Origin: Bradyrhizobium lablabi
Lineage (GTDB): Bacteria; Pseudomonadota; Alphaproteobacteria; Rhizobiales; Xanthobacteraceae
Direction: 5' to 3'
Length of the DNA stretch: 64,000 nt
NCBI RefSeq assembly: GCF_900141755.1
Contig: NZ_LT670844.1
Location: 2,976,001 to 3,040,000 of the forward strand
The notes under the pieces are model-generated. The model had not been told where the DNA came from. It saw only the letters and a program-made list of their open reading frames with translations, and made no database searches. Below are positions 36,330-43,842 of the stretch, piece after piece (the first letter of the stretch is position 1; each line of letters begins with the position of its first letter). The position numbers and the translations under genes were made by a program.

Positions 36330-36746
36330 TCAGGTCACGCAGCGGCCGGGCTGCAGTTGTTTTGCAACTTCTGTCAGCACGCTGACCACGGGTTCGCAGG
36401 CGACCGTCGGCTTGCGGGCGCCGGACGATTTGGTCACGAACGGCGGCCGCGCCATGCTGCGGGCCACGGAGGCGACTGGTACCCGGATAAGAAACGACGT
36501 CGCGGCAAACCCGTCCAGCCGCAGCGAAACGGTCCGCGTCGGCATCGCCTGCCCCGCCGCGCGAACGGCACGGTCGGCCTTGGCTTCGCGATTGATGCTG
36601 GCCTCGGGCTCACCAAAACCCTGCAGAAAATTTGCCTGAAGCGTGGGCAGATCGCGGCCCGACGCGAACTGGACGGCGCCGAACGTCAACGCGATGGCGC
36701 TCGCGCCCAGAATTCCCTTGGAAATTCCTCTGGAGAGCTGTGACAT
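36330..36746 (-). CDS. Exported hypothetical protein, likely stress-regulated
   Basis: From the ATG at 36746 the protein is 138 residues. A hydrophobic N-terminal segment (about 12-28) looks like a signal peptide or anchor. The remainder is basic, with two cysteines in a conserved-looking C-terminal ACEPVVSVLTEVAKQLQPGR. I do not recognise a named domain. It is transcribed from a near-consensus sigma-EcfG promoter and lies next to phyR, so a role in stress defence is plausible but unproven. Confidence 0.7.
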   Translation of the reverse strand: MSQLSRGISKGILGASAIALTFGAVQFASGRDLPTLQANFLQGFGEPEASINREAKADRAVRAAGQAMPTRTVSLRLDGFAATSFLIRVPVASVARSMARPPFVTKSSGARKPTVACEPVVSVLTEVAKQLQPGRCVT

Positions 36747-36785
36747 GTTCGGTTTACCCCTCGCCCCATTGGCGATCAGGGACAC

Positions 36786-36810
36786 AACGCGAACAGACGA
36801 TGGCGGTTCT
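36786..36810 (-). promoter_or_regulatory. Sigma-EcfG-like promoter of the exported hypothetical gene
   Basis: On the minus strand AGAAC (36810-36806), 16 bases, then CGTT (36789-36786). Only the first base departs from GGAAC-N16-CGTT. The ATG is 40 bp downstream. Confidence 0.6.
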
Positions 36811-36899
36811 CTGAACCGTGATCACTTAACCGTGTGCAAAAAATTTTGAAAAATATTTGGGAGCGCGGGAACGACTCCGGGGGGTTCTGCGTCATCCCA

Positions 36900-36979
36900 G
36901 CAGCCGGTTATCCCCCCTGCCCCATTGACCGGCGATGTAGGGCGCGACTGTGGTGATGCCAGTCGCGCCCTGCTTTTTT
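36900..36979 (+). ncRNA. Candidate small RNA between the hypothetical gene and phyR
   Basis: A strong plus-strand terminator ends this stretch, yet no plus-strand gene lies upstream for over 1.3 kb. A sigma-EcfG-like promoter, GGAAC (36868-36872) then 17 bases then CGTC, would start transcription near 36900. The predicted RNA of about 80 nt begins close to a C-rich segment (TATCCCCCCTGCCCC) that could pair with ribosome binding sites. Start site and existence are inferred. Confidence 0.45.
36939..36979 (+). terminator. Strong orphan rho-independent terminator
   Basis: AGGGCGCGACT and AGTCGCGCCCT pair perfectly over 11 bases around an 11-base loop, followed by GC and six T. It works only in the plus direction and supports the candidate small RNA. 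Confidence 0.85.
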
Positions 36980-37042
36980 ATGGCAAAAGCAATCTAAAGC
37001 AATCTGCTGTGTACGAGCCCTGTGGCTGGTGCCGTTACAGCG

Positions 37043-37076
37043 AAAGTCCGGCGCGCCGCAAAGCGCGCCGGACTTT
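37043..37076. terminator. Hairpin terminator downstream of phyR, possibly bidirectional
   Basis: AAAGTCCGGCGCGC and GCGCGCCGGACTTT form a perfect 14-base stem. The plus direction continues with more T. In the minus direction the stem's own TTT ends the RNA 19 bp after the phyR stop. Confidence 0.75.
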
Positions 37077-37094
37077 TTCAATGCCGCCGCTGGC

Positions 37095-37901
37095 TCAGCT
37101 CGCCGCCGCCCTCGGCGTGCGGTTGCGGGAGTTGCGCTGGAAGAACAGCGCCTGGCTTGCGACCGCCGAAACCATCGCCGGCTGGAACGGCTTTGAGATC
37201 AGGAACGCCGGCTCGGGGCGTTCGCCGGTCAGGAAGCGCTCGGGATAGGCGGTGATGAACACCACCGGGACCTCGAACACCCGCAGCAATTCGTTGACGG
37301 CATCTAACCCCGAGCTGCCGTCGGCGAGCTGGATGTCGGCCAGGATCAGGCCCGGCCGCTTGTTCTTGGCGAGCGCGACGGCGTCGGTATGGGTGCGGGC
37401 GACGCCGATCACGTTGTGACCGAGGTTCCGGACCAGGCTCTCCAGATCCATCGCAATAAAAGTCTCGTCCTCGATGATCAGCACATCGGTCGCGATCTCG
37501 GCGGCCATTTCCCGGCCCGCGGCGTCGGCGAGTTTACGGGTCTCGGCGATGTCGGTGCCGAGAATGAAGGCCACCTCCTCCTCCGAGAAGCCTTCCAGCG
37601 ACAGCAGCAGGAAGGCCTGGCGCGGTAACGGGGTGATGTTCGACAGCCGCCGCTCCGGCGGCATCGGCAACGTCGCCACGTCGGCATTGTCGTTGACGGC
37701 AACCGAATTCCAAATCTGGGTAAACAGCCGGAACAGCCCGGCGCGCGGTCCGTGCCGCTCGTCGAGCAGCGACGGATCCTGAAGCAGCGCCTCAAGCATG
37801 GCTCCGACATAGGCGTCGCCGGACGCCTGGTTTCCCGTCAAGGCGCGGGCATAGCGCCGCAACAACGGTAAGTGTTCAGCAACGAGCTGTGATCGGGACA
37901 T
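37095..37901 (-). CDS. phyR: General stress response regulator PhyR
   Basis: PhyR is the anti-anti-sigma factor of the alphaproteobacterial general stress response. When phosphorylated, its sigma-like domain captures NepR and frees EcfG. The 268-residue protein has the two halves expected. Residues 1 to about 135 form the EcfG-like sigma2/sigma4 domain (EGFSEEEVAFILGTDIAETRKLA). A receiver domain follows, with acidic residues in IIEDE and the phosphoacceptor Asp in LADIQL. The start is the ATG at 37901. It diverges from nepR-ecfG across 226 bp that hold inverted GGAAC boxes. Confidence 0.97.
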   Translation of the reverse strand: MSRSQLVAEHLPLLRRYARALTGNQASGDAYVGAMLEALLQDPSLLDERHGPRAGLFRLFTQIWNSVAVNDNADVATLPMPPERRLSNITPLPRQAFLLLSLEGFSEEEVAFILGTDIAETRKLADAAGREMAAEIATDVLIIEDETFIAMDLESLVRNLGHNVIGVARTHTDAVALAKNKRPGLILADIQLADGSSGLDAVNELLRVFEVPVVFITAYPERFLTGERPEPAFLISKPFQPAMVSAVASQALFFQRNSRNRTPRAAAS

Positions 37902-37973
37902 CCCCACTCCGTCATTTCCTAAGGGTCAGAAACATCACGTTGGGGCGACCCGGTTCCCCCTGGTGTGCCTATT

Positions 37974-37998
37974 TACGCGTGAACCGCATAAAAGTTCC
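37974..37998 (-). promoter_or_regulatory. Sigma-EcfG-like promoter of phyR
   Basis: On the minus strand GGAAC (37998-37994), 16 bases, then CGTA (37977-37974), with one mismatch from the consensus. It lies 73 bp upstream of the phyR ATG and would give positive feedback. Confidence 0.6.
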
Positions 37999-38006
37999 CG
38001 CCTCCA

Positions 38007-38031
38007 GGAACTTTATCGTCCGGCTCGAATT
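38007..38031 (+). promoter_or_regulatory. Possible sigma-EcfG promoter of nepR-ecfG
   Basis: GGAAC (38007-38011) has only AATT at the -10 position, a weak match. With the phyR box it forms the inverted repeat AAAGTTCC-N8-GGAACTTT (37991-38014). Confidence 0.45.
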
Positions 38032-38127
38032 AGTCCCCCTACAGTTGATGCCGTGGCAGAGCTTCAGATTCAAAGATAACTCTTGAAGTTACAATGGCTT
38101 AACTCTCGGGGAAACGTGGAACATGTC

Positions 38128-38364
38128 ATGAAAGATGTAAAGTCTCAAGCCAGCAAGAATGCGGCACCGGGCAAGCAGGGCGGCCTCAATGCCGAAATTC
38201 AATCAAGGATCGGCCACCAGCTCCGCGCCATGTATGACGATGTCGTGCGCCAGGGCGTGCCGGATCGTTTCGCGGAGCTGATCCGCAAGCTTGATGTTCC
38301 CAAGCCCGATACCCAAGTGGAAGATACGGGCGATCAAACAATCAAGAATGACGGGAGGGACTAA
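38128..38364 (+). CDS. nepR: Anti-sigma factor NepR
   Basis: NepR binds and silences EcfG until phospho-PhyR displaces it. The product is 78 residues, a normal length. The two-helix family core is clear: IQSRIGHQLRAMYDDVV, then GVPDRFAELIRKLD. The ATG at 38128 is preferred, though a GTG at 38116 is possible. The last base of its TAA is the first base of the ecfG ATG, so the inhibitor and its sigma factor are translationally coupled. Confidence 0.95.
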   Translation: MKDVKSQASKNAAPGKQGGLNAEIQSRIGHQLRAMYDDVVRQGVPDRFAELIRKLDVPKPDTQVEDTGDQTIKNDGRD

Positions 38365-38909
38365 TGCCTCTCACAGACTCGCTTCGCGACGACATCTTGG
38401 CGTCGGTGCCCAGCCTGCGCGCGTTTGCCATCTCGCTCTCCGGCAACGGCGATCGCGCCGACGACCTGGTGCAGGAGACGCTGCTCCGCGCGCTGGCCAA
38501 TATCGACTCGTTCCAGCCCGGCAGTAATCTCGCGGCATGGCTGTTCACGATCCTGCGCAATCTGTTCCGCTCGGACTACCGCAAGCGGCGGCGCGAGGTC
38601 GAGGACGCCGATGGCAGCTATGCCAAGACGCTGAAAACCCAGCCGGCGCAAAGCGCGCATCTGGAGTTCGAGGAGTTTCGCGCAGCACTGGACAAGCTGC
38701 CGCAGGACCAGCGCGAAGCCCTGATCCTGGTCGGCGCCTCCGGCTTTTCCTATGAGGACGCCGCGGCCATTTGCGGCTGCGCCGTCGGCACCATCAAGAG
38801 CCGCGTCAACCGCGCGCGCTCAAAGCTCTCGGCGCTGCTCTATGTCGATGGCGCCGAGGATTTCGGCCCCGATGAAACCGTGCGCGCCGTGATCGGCGGC
38901 AGCGGCTGA
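38364..38909 (+). CDS. ecfG: General stress sigma factor EcfG
   Basis: This 181-residue ECF-type sigma factor directs RNA polymerase to GGAAC-N16/17-CGTT promoters. Region 2 spans about residues 10-80 (GDRADDLVQETLLRALANID, with FRSDYRKRRRE at its end) and region 4 about 110-160 (LPQDQREALILVGASGFSYE, then GTIKSRVNRARSKL). It is coupled to nepR by a one-base overlap. Many upstream regions in this window carry its consensus promoter. Confidence 0.96.
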   Translation: MPLTDSLRDDILASVPSLRAFAISLSGNGDRADDLVQETLLRALANIDSFQPGSNLAAWLFTILRNLFRSDYRKRRREVEDADGSYAKTLKTQPAQSAHLEFEEFRAALDKLPQDQREALILVGASGFSYEDAAAICGCAVGTIKSRVNRARSKLSALLYVDGAEDFGPDETVRAVIGGSG

Positions 38910-38923
38910 TAGGACCCACATTC

Positions 38924-39003
38924 CGTCATTGCGAGGAGCAAGGCGACGAAGCAATCCAGCTTGCTTCGCGGCCATGGATTGCTTCGCCGAGGGTCGCAAT
39001 GAC
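38924..39003. repeat. Palindromic repeat, 'GCAATGACG' family
   Basis: CGTCATTGCGAGGAGCAAGG is paired with the CGAGGGTCGCAATGAC end, and GCAATCCA with TGGATTGC inside. Four repeats together fill the 460-bp gap between the convergent ecfG and histidine kinase genes. Confidence 0.75.
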
Positions 39004-39012
39004 CTCTTCTTA

Positions 39013-39141
39013 CCTCGCCCCGCTTGCGGGGAGAGGTCGAAATTCTCGCGTAGCGAGAATTTCGGGTGACCATCCGCGCGTTCGGTGTTCGCGGAGGCAG
39101 CCCCTCACCCCGACCCTCTCCCCGCAAGAGCGGGGCGAGGG
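39013..39141. repeat. Long palindromic repeat, 'CCTCGCCCCGC' family
   Basis: CCTCGCCCCGCTTGCGGGGA at the left and CTCTCCCCGCAAGAGCGGGG plus CGAGG at the right are inverted. An ATTCTCGC/GCGAGAAT hairpin lies inside. It is related to 15789-15982. Confidence 0.75.
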
Positions 39142-39150
39142 AGAAGGGAC

Positions 39151-39222
39151 GAGGAGCAAGGCGACGAAGCAATCCAGCTTGCTTCGGGGCCGTGGATTGT
39201 TTCGCTGAGGGTCGCAATGACG
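39151..39222. repeat. Second copy of the 'GCAATGACG' repeat
   Basis: It is nearly identical to 38924-39003 apart from a few substitutions and a missing left end, so it looks like a local duplicate. Confidence 0.7.
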
Positions 39223-39235
39223 GATTCACGCCGTT

Positions 39236-39356
39236 GTCGTCCCTGCGAAAGCAGGGACCCATAGCCACCGGCGCGCGTGGTGAGGTCAGCTGGTCGCTCC
39301 AGCTTTTCAAACGTCGAATATCGGTGGTTATGGGTCCCTGCCTTCGCAGGGACGAC
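39236..39356. repeat. Palindromic repeat, 'GTCGTCCC...GGGACCCATA' type
   Basis: GTCGTCCCTGCGAAAGCAGG with ACCCATA at the left is inverted as TATGGGTCCCTGCC and TTCGCAGGGACGAC at the right. It is the same family as 14183-14301 and 42041-42160. Confidence 0.8.
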
Positions 39357-39372
39357 GGCTGATGATGTGTAG

Positions 39373-41103
39373 CTACCGCCCCGCCCGCGGCGGGGCGGAA
39401 AATTGTTCGGTGCGGTCGCGCTCGGTCATGTCGATCACGGTCTCCATCGGCGCGGTGAGTTCGTAGACGTAAGAGACGTCGGTGAAATACCGCTTCGAGA
39501 CCCCGCCGAGCGCCTCCGGCGCGACGCGGTCGAGCAGGATGACGCCGAAATCGCTGTCTTCGCGGCGGGTCGCGGCGCTGGTGTTGAACTCCTCCCAGCG
39601 AAAATGAAAAATCGTGTCGGGGTCCTCCCCGTTCACTTCCCAATGCGCGACGATATGCGGGTGCTTGCCGACCAGCGACAACCCCTCGTCGGAATGCGAC
39701 GCCAATTCGAAGAACAACAGCGACAGGCTTTGCGCGGCGCGCGCGCTCACCGCGATATCCGGACCGCTCACCGCGATGCGCTCGGCATGCGGGATCGCGC
39801 GCGCCTCGAACAGGCCTTTCAGTTTCACGCCCTGCCACTGGCTTTCGCTCAACAGCGAGACCACGTTCGACATCGCATGGATGCGGCCGATCAAGAGTTC
39901 GCGCGCGACGTCGATGTCGGAGCCATGGCGCAGCGTGCGCGTCACGATCGACTGGATCACCGCGAGGATGTTTTTCACCCGGTGATTGAGCTCGTCGATC
40001 ACGGCGGTGAGCCGGCGCTCGAAGCCGATACGCACCTGGATCTCGCGGCTGAGCCGCAGATTGTTGTAGGCGACATAGCCGAACAATCCGCAGACGATGC
40101 CGGTCAGTGCCAACCCGATCGCCGCCACCACGGCCGCAGTCTCCTCCGCCCGCTTCACCGCATTGGTCTTGGCGTAATAGCCGAGCTGCCAGTCGCGGCC
40201 GCCGAACGTCACCGTCCGCGTCATCGAGGGCGGCGGCCCTTCCTGCGAAGCAGTTCGCGCGGTGACGATGCCCTGGTCGTTGGCGATCAATTCACCATTC
40301 GGGCTGCGCGGATCCTTCAGCACCACCGAGAACAGCGAGAAATCGTCATTCGCCAGCATCAGCGGCGCCAGTTCATAGGAGAACGTGACAAAACCCGCCG
40401 GCTGCGTCGCGCCCTCCTGAAGCACGGGCGCGGCCAGCACCACGCCGACCGGCCCGTTCGACCGCAATAGCGGGAGCGGGTCGGACGCGACCGGCTTACC
40501 CTCGATCATCGCCTGGGTCAGCATCGGCCCGAGGATCGGATGCTGATCGAGCGCGCGGCCCGCGGATGCCATCGTCTCGGCGTTGCGCGGTTCGACGTCC
40601 ATCAAGACATCGATCGGCTGATTGAGCGCGCGCGTATCCTGCGGTTTATCGTCGTAATTACGGATGGTCGGGTTGGGAAATCCGGCGCTCAGGAGCTCCG
40701 TGCGGGCCGCGTCCAGCTCGTTCGGCTTGAGCCGCGCGACCCAGCTTGCGACCACAAAATCGGTCTTGAAGGCATAGATCGAGGCGCGCAGCGGCTGCAG
40801 CATATTGGCCTTGATCACCGATGGCGCCCGAAACAGGCCGGAGGCGACGCGGGCGAGCAACTCGCGCTCGGTCAAGCGGTCCTGGACCAGGCTGGCATGG
40901 ATGTCGATCGCGCGCGCCAGGGCGATGCCGTCGACCGTCAGCTCCTGATCGTGGACCCGGAACGCCGCAAGCCCGGAGAGCAGAACTCCGATGAACGCGA
41001 TAAAGCCGATGATGAAACCAAGCCGAACCACTCGCTTGCTCAAATCATGCGAAGTTGGCGAAAAGGAAGTAGCAGCATCTTGGGTCCGCCGGGGCGGCAA
41101 CAA
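39373..41103 (-). CDS. Membrane histidine kinase, HWE type, with CHASE-like sensor and diverged ATP-binding region
   Basis: The 576-residue protein has membrane helices at about 29-50 and 320-343 enclosing a CHASE-like periplasmic domain (WVARLKPNELDAARTEL). The phosphoacceptor box ELNHRVKNILAVIQSI is intact near residue 371. The ATP-binding part is unusual: the N-box reads FFELASHSDEG near 464, without the usual His, Asn and Lys. A WEE near 502 keeps only part of the HWE signature, and the later glycine box reads SDFGVILL. Position beside ecfG suggests it feeds PhyR. The start codon appears to be TTG. Confidence 0.85.
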   Translation of the reverse strand: MLPPRRTQDAATSFSPTSHDLSKRVVRLGFIIGFIAFIGVLLSGLAAFRVHDQELTVDGIALARAIDIHASLVQDRLTERELLARVASGLFRAPSVIKANMLQPLRASIYAFKTDFVVASWVARLKPNELDAARTELLSAGFPNPTIRNYDDKPQDTRALNQPIDVLMDVEPRNAETMASAGRALDQHPILGPMLTQAMIEGKPVASDPLPLLRSNGPVGVVLAAPVLQEGATQPAGFVTFSYELAPLMLANDDFSLFSVVLKDPRSPNGELIANDQGIVTARTASQEGPPPSMTRTVTFGGRDWQLGYYAKTNAVKRAEETAAVVAAIGLALTGIVCGLFGYVAYNNLRLSREIQVRIGFERRLTAVIDELNHRVKNILAVIQSIVTRTLRHGSDIDVARELLIGRIHAMSNVVSLLSESQWQGVKLKGLFEARAIPHAERIAVSGPDIAVSARAAQSLSLLFFELASHSDEGLSLVGKHPHIVAHWEVNGEDPDTIFHFRWEEFNTSAATRREDSDFGVILLDRVAPEALGGVSKRYFTDVSYVYELTAPMETVIDMTERDRTEQFSAPPRAGR

Positions 41104-41368
41104 ACCGATACAGGATGGAAATCAACCGTCAGGGATATTGGAGGAGCGATCATTCGTACGCAACTGCGGTTGATGGAGAAGCTTAATAGAGCGGGCCAGG
41201 GGGCTTAATCTGGCGAGGACCGGAGAATGCTAATCGCGGTAAATCGATTTGGTTCCGGCGGAGCGCAAAAAGGCTATTATTTTGCCCCGATCGAGCGTCG
41301 CGGGGAAAAGAGTGTTAACACCGGAGCGCGCGGATTACTCCGCGTTAACGAATGGGTGAGCTTGCCGT
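41104..41368. other. Intergenic region between histidine kinase and ureG
   Basis: No gene is supported. A hairpin GTTAAC-ACCGGAGC / GCGTTAAC lies at about 41313-41350 near the 3' end of ureG. An isolated GGAAC on the minus strand near 41252 lacks a convincing -10 partner. Confidence 0.4.
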
Positions 41369-42019
41369 TTAGCTCGCTTTGGCCTTTGCCCCGTCCTTGG
41401 CCTGCGAACGCAGCCCGCCCTTGTCCTCGATGAAGCCGACAATGCGCTCCAGCCCCTCGCTCTTGCGCAAATTGGTCATCACGAAGGGCCGTTCGCCGCG
41501 CATCCTTCTCGCGTCGGTATCCATCTTTTCCAGCGAGGCGCCTACATGCGGCGCGAGGTCGATCTTGTTGATGACCAAGAGGTCGGAGCGGGTGATGCCG
41601 GGGCCGCCTTTGGAGGGGATCTTGTCGCCGGCGGCGACATCGATGACATAGATCGTGAGGTCGGCAAGCTCCGGCGAGAAGGTGGCGGCAAGATTGTCGC
41701 CGCCGGATTCGATCAGCACCAGATCGAGATCGGGAAATTTCGCGCGCATGTCGGCGACCGCGGCGAGATTCATCGAGGCGTCCTCGCGGATCGCGGTGTG
41801 CGGGCAGCCGCCGGTCTCGACACCGGCAATGCGATCCGGTGTCAGCGACCCCGAGCGCACCAGAAATTCCGCATCCCATTTGGTGTAGATGTCGTTGGTG
41901 ATCGCGGCGATATCGTAGCGCGCCCGCATCGTCTTGCAGAGCAGGTCCATCAGCGCCGTCTTGCCCGATCCGACGGGGCCACCGATGCCGACGCGAAGCG
42001 GGCCGTGGGGGTTGGACAT
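41369..42019 (-). CDS. ureG: Urease accessory GTPase UreG
   Basis: UreG is the GTPase that drives nickel insertion into urease. The 216-residue protein has the P-loop [14 protein letters not shown] at the N-terminus, the metal-binding Cys-Pro-His in [32 protein letters not shown] and [10 protein letters not shown]. The ATG at 42019 follows the expected short N-terminus. It is the last gene of the ure cluster; about 150 bp containing a palindromic repeat separate it from ureF. Confidence 0.97.
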   Translation of the reverse strand: MSNPHGPLRVGIGGPVGSGKTALMDLLCKTMRARYDIAAITNDIYTKWDAEFLVRSGSLTPDRIAGVETGGCPHTAIREDASMNLAAVADMRAKFPDLDLVLIESGGDNLAATFSPELADLTIYVIDVAAGDKIPSKGGPGITRSDLLVINKIDLAPHVGASLEKMDTDARRMRGERPFVMTNLRKSEGLERIVGFIEDKGGLRSQAKDGAKAKAS

Positions 42020-42040
42020 TTCAGTTGCTCTTTCCATTAT

Positions 42041-42160
42041 CGTCGTCCCTGCGAACGCGGGGACCCATACCGCGTGATCTATCAATGAAGCGGCGTGGTC
42101 GACGCCTTTTGCAACAATTAGCGCCGGTGGTTATCGGTCCCCGCTTTCGCGGGGACGACG
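42041..42160. repeat. Palindromic repeat, 'GTCGTCCC...GGGACCCATA' type, between ureF and ureG
   Basis: CGTCGTCCCTGCGAACGCGG with ACCCATA is inverted as TATCGGTCCCCGCTTTCGCG with GGGACGACG. Lying inside the ure operon it would form a hairpin in the mRNA. Confidence 0.8.
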
Positions 42161-42175
42161 GATTGATAGATGACA

Positions 42176-42901
42176 TCATGACCGGAACAACCTGGTATAT
42201 TGCGTCTCGTGCCGCAGGCTCGCGAGATCGGCGCGAAAATTGGCGCTGCCGAGATCATCCAACGATGCATCGAGCGCGCGTCTGGCGGTTGCGGCGACGA
42301 CCGGCTCGAGCCGGGCCAGCACGCGCTGGCTGTCGGTTTGTCCCAATGGAACGAGCCGGCTACCTGCAGAGATCCAGTTCGATGTCAGCGCGTGAAGGAA
42401 GGCGTGCAGCGTGGATGCGAGCGGGATTTTGTGCGCGGCGCTGACGAGACCGACTGCGACGGGATAGACGAGCACCTCGCCAGCCGCAATCATTTGCTCG
42501 AGGCCGTCGCAATTCCATGCCGCGCGCGCGATCTCGATGAAGGCGCGTCCCTGCGAGGACGTCTCGAGCTGCCGCTCGCGCGAGGGCACGAAGGCGGCCG
42601 CGAGTTCGGCGATGTCGCGAAGGGCTCCGTCGTCACCAGATGACGCGGCGCGGTGCGCCTGCGCCAAAAACACGCCATCGCAAAATCCGGACCCGTCTGA
42701 CAGCATCGATGACAGCCAATCCCGCAGTGACGAAGCGTCGACGATATCGCCGGCTTCCACCGCCCATTCGATGCCACTGGAATAGGAGAACGCGCCGACC
42801 GGAAAGGCCGGCGATAGAAAGGTCATCAACCGAAAAAGCGCCGCGGCCTCGCTTTCGCTCAGGCCATCCCGGTCGTCGATCGGTGGCTTACTTGTGGTCA
42901 T
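42176..42901 (-). CDS. ureF: Urease accessory protein UreF
   Basis: UreF joins UreD and UreG in the nickel-loading complex. The protein is 241 residues from the ATG at 42901 and all-helical, with [30 protein letters not shown] and a C-terminal QYTRLFRS typical of UreF. Its start lies inside the 3' end of ureE, which encodes the His-rich tail in another frame. Longer readings upstream are only the complement of that repetitive tail. Confidence 0.95.
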   Translation of the reverse strand: MTTSKPPIDDRDGLSESEAAALFRLMTFLSPAFPVGAFSYSSGIEWAVEAGDIVDASSLRDWLSSMLSDGSGFCDGVFLAQAHRAASSGDDGALRDIAELAAAFVPSRERQLETSSQGRAFIEIARAAWNCDGLEQMIAAGEVLVYPVAVGLVSAAHKIPLASTLHAFLHALTSNWISAGSRLVPLGQTDSQRVLARLEPVVAATARRALDASLDDLGSANFRADLASLRHETQYTRLFRS

Positions 42902-43511
42902 GAGCATGGGAATGGCCGTGATTGTCGTGGTCGCAATGCTCGTCGTGGTGATGATGATCGTGGTGCTGATGATCGTCATGGTGATGATGATGATCGCCAT
43001 GGTCATGCGACGAATGATCGTGCGATGCATGATCATGACCCGCGTGCTGGTGCGGGTCGCTTTCACCGGCGTGCGCGTGGCCGCCGGCGTAGGCGCCGCC
43101 TTCGGGATCGAACGGCGCCTCGATCTCGATCACGCGCGCGCCGAGGCCTTTCACCATCGCTTCGATGACGTGGTCGCGCCGGATGCGCAGGCCTTTTGCC
43201 ATGATCTGCGTCGGCAGATGACGGTTGCCGAGATGCCAGGCCAGACGGACCAGATGCTGCGGGTCGGCCCCCCTGATCTCGATCAACGGCTCCGGCGCCG
43301 CCACCACCTCGATCAGCCGGCCATCTTCCAGCACCAGCGCGTCGCCGCCGCGCAGCGCGACGGCGTTTTCAAGGTCGAGCAGGAATTCAAGTCCGCGCGT
43401 GCCGCTCATCGCCATCCGCCGCCGGTGCCGGTCGTCGAAATCCAGCACGACGGTGTCGGCCGGGGCTTCCGTCCAGCGATGCTGACCATGGACCTTGGTT
43501 GCGCGGATCAT
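42888..43511 (-). CDS. ureE: Urease accessory protein UreE with long His-rich tail
   Basis: UreE is a nickel chaperone. Residues 1-135 have the UreE fold ([25 protein letters not shown], then [12 protein letters not shown]). The last 66 residues contain 29 histidines mixed with Asp, plus one Cys (EHCDHD). Such tails bind several nickel ions and suggest storage as well as delivery. The end of the gene overlaps the start of ureF by 14 bp. Confidence 0.96.
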   Translation of the reverse strand: MIRATKVHGQHRWTEAPADTVVLDFDDRHRRRMAMSGTRGLEFLLDLENAVALRGGDALVLEDGRLIEVVAAPEPLIEIRGADPQHLVRLAWHLGNRHLPTQIMAKGLRIRRDHVIEAMVKGLGARVIEIEAPFDPEGGAYAGGHAHAGESDPHQHAGHDHASHDHSSHDHGDHHHHHDDHQHHDHHHHDEHCDHDNHGHSHAHDHK

Positions 43512-43515
43512 GTGC

Positions 43516-43815
43516 TTATAGCTTCTCGACCTTGCCGTCGCTGATGATCTCGATCACCGTCGGCGACACTTTTAGCGGCGCGGAATATTCGCGCCACACC
43601 TTCATATGCGGGGCGCGGCCATGCGCGTTGAGGTCCTCGCGGCTCTCCCAGCGCTCGACCACGACGAACAGATTGGGATCGTGGATGCTGGTGTGGCTGT
43701 CATAGGAAAGGCAGCCCTTTTCCTTACGGGTGGCGGCGACGCATTCCTTGGCGCCCTTGATGAAGGCATCCCGCGCCTCCGGCTTTACCTGCGAGGTGGC
43801 GACGACATAGATCAT
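43516..43815 (-). CDS. Antibiotic biosynthesis monooxygenase (ABM) domain protein, copy 2
   Basis: This 99-residue ferredoxin-like protein starts [18 protein letters not shown] and contains [33 protein letters not shown], the ABM/putative quinol monooxygenase pattern. It is a tandem paralogue of the gene at 43843-44142, and its stop codon lies 4 bp before the ureE start. Dimeric ABM proteins often oxidise quinols or degrade small aromatics; a link to urease is not known and is inferred only from position. Confidence 0.85.
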   Translation of the reverse strand: MIYVVATSQVKPEARDAFIKGAKECVAATRKEKGCLSYDSHTSIHDPNLFVVVERWESREDLNAHGRAPHMKVWREYSAPLKVSPTVIEIISDGKVEKL

Positions 43816-43842
43816 GGTGTTTCTCCCGGTTGGTTTTCTTGA

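Noticed and set aside
36980..37042. A second small transcript ending at the 37043-37076 hairpin
   Set aside because: The hairpin is adequately explained as the phyR terminator and no promoter is seen in the 60-bp interval.
38840..39838. Minus-strand open frame spanning the ecfG-kinase gap
   Set aside because: It runs through four palindromic repeats and the ends of two real genes in the wrong frame; no coherent protein.
41252..41256. GGAAC upstream of the histidine kinase as a sigma-EcfG promoter
   Set aside because: The expected -10 position lacks a CGTT-like sequence in any allowed spacing and the box is about 150 bp from the start.
42908..43066. N-terminal Ile/Thr/Met-rich extension of UreF
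   Set aside because: It is only the His codon repeats of ureE read in another frame. UreF homology begins just after 42901.
42894..43110. Short tandem repeats in the ureE tail considered as a CRISPR-like or VNTR element
   Set aside because: They are His/Asp codon repeats in a coding frame, without unique spacers.
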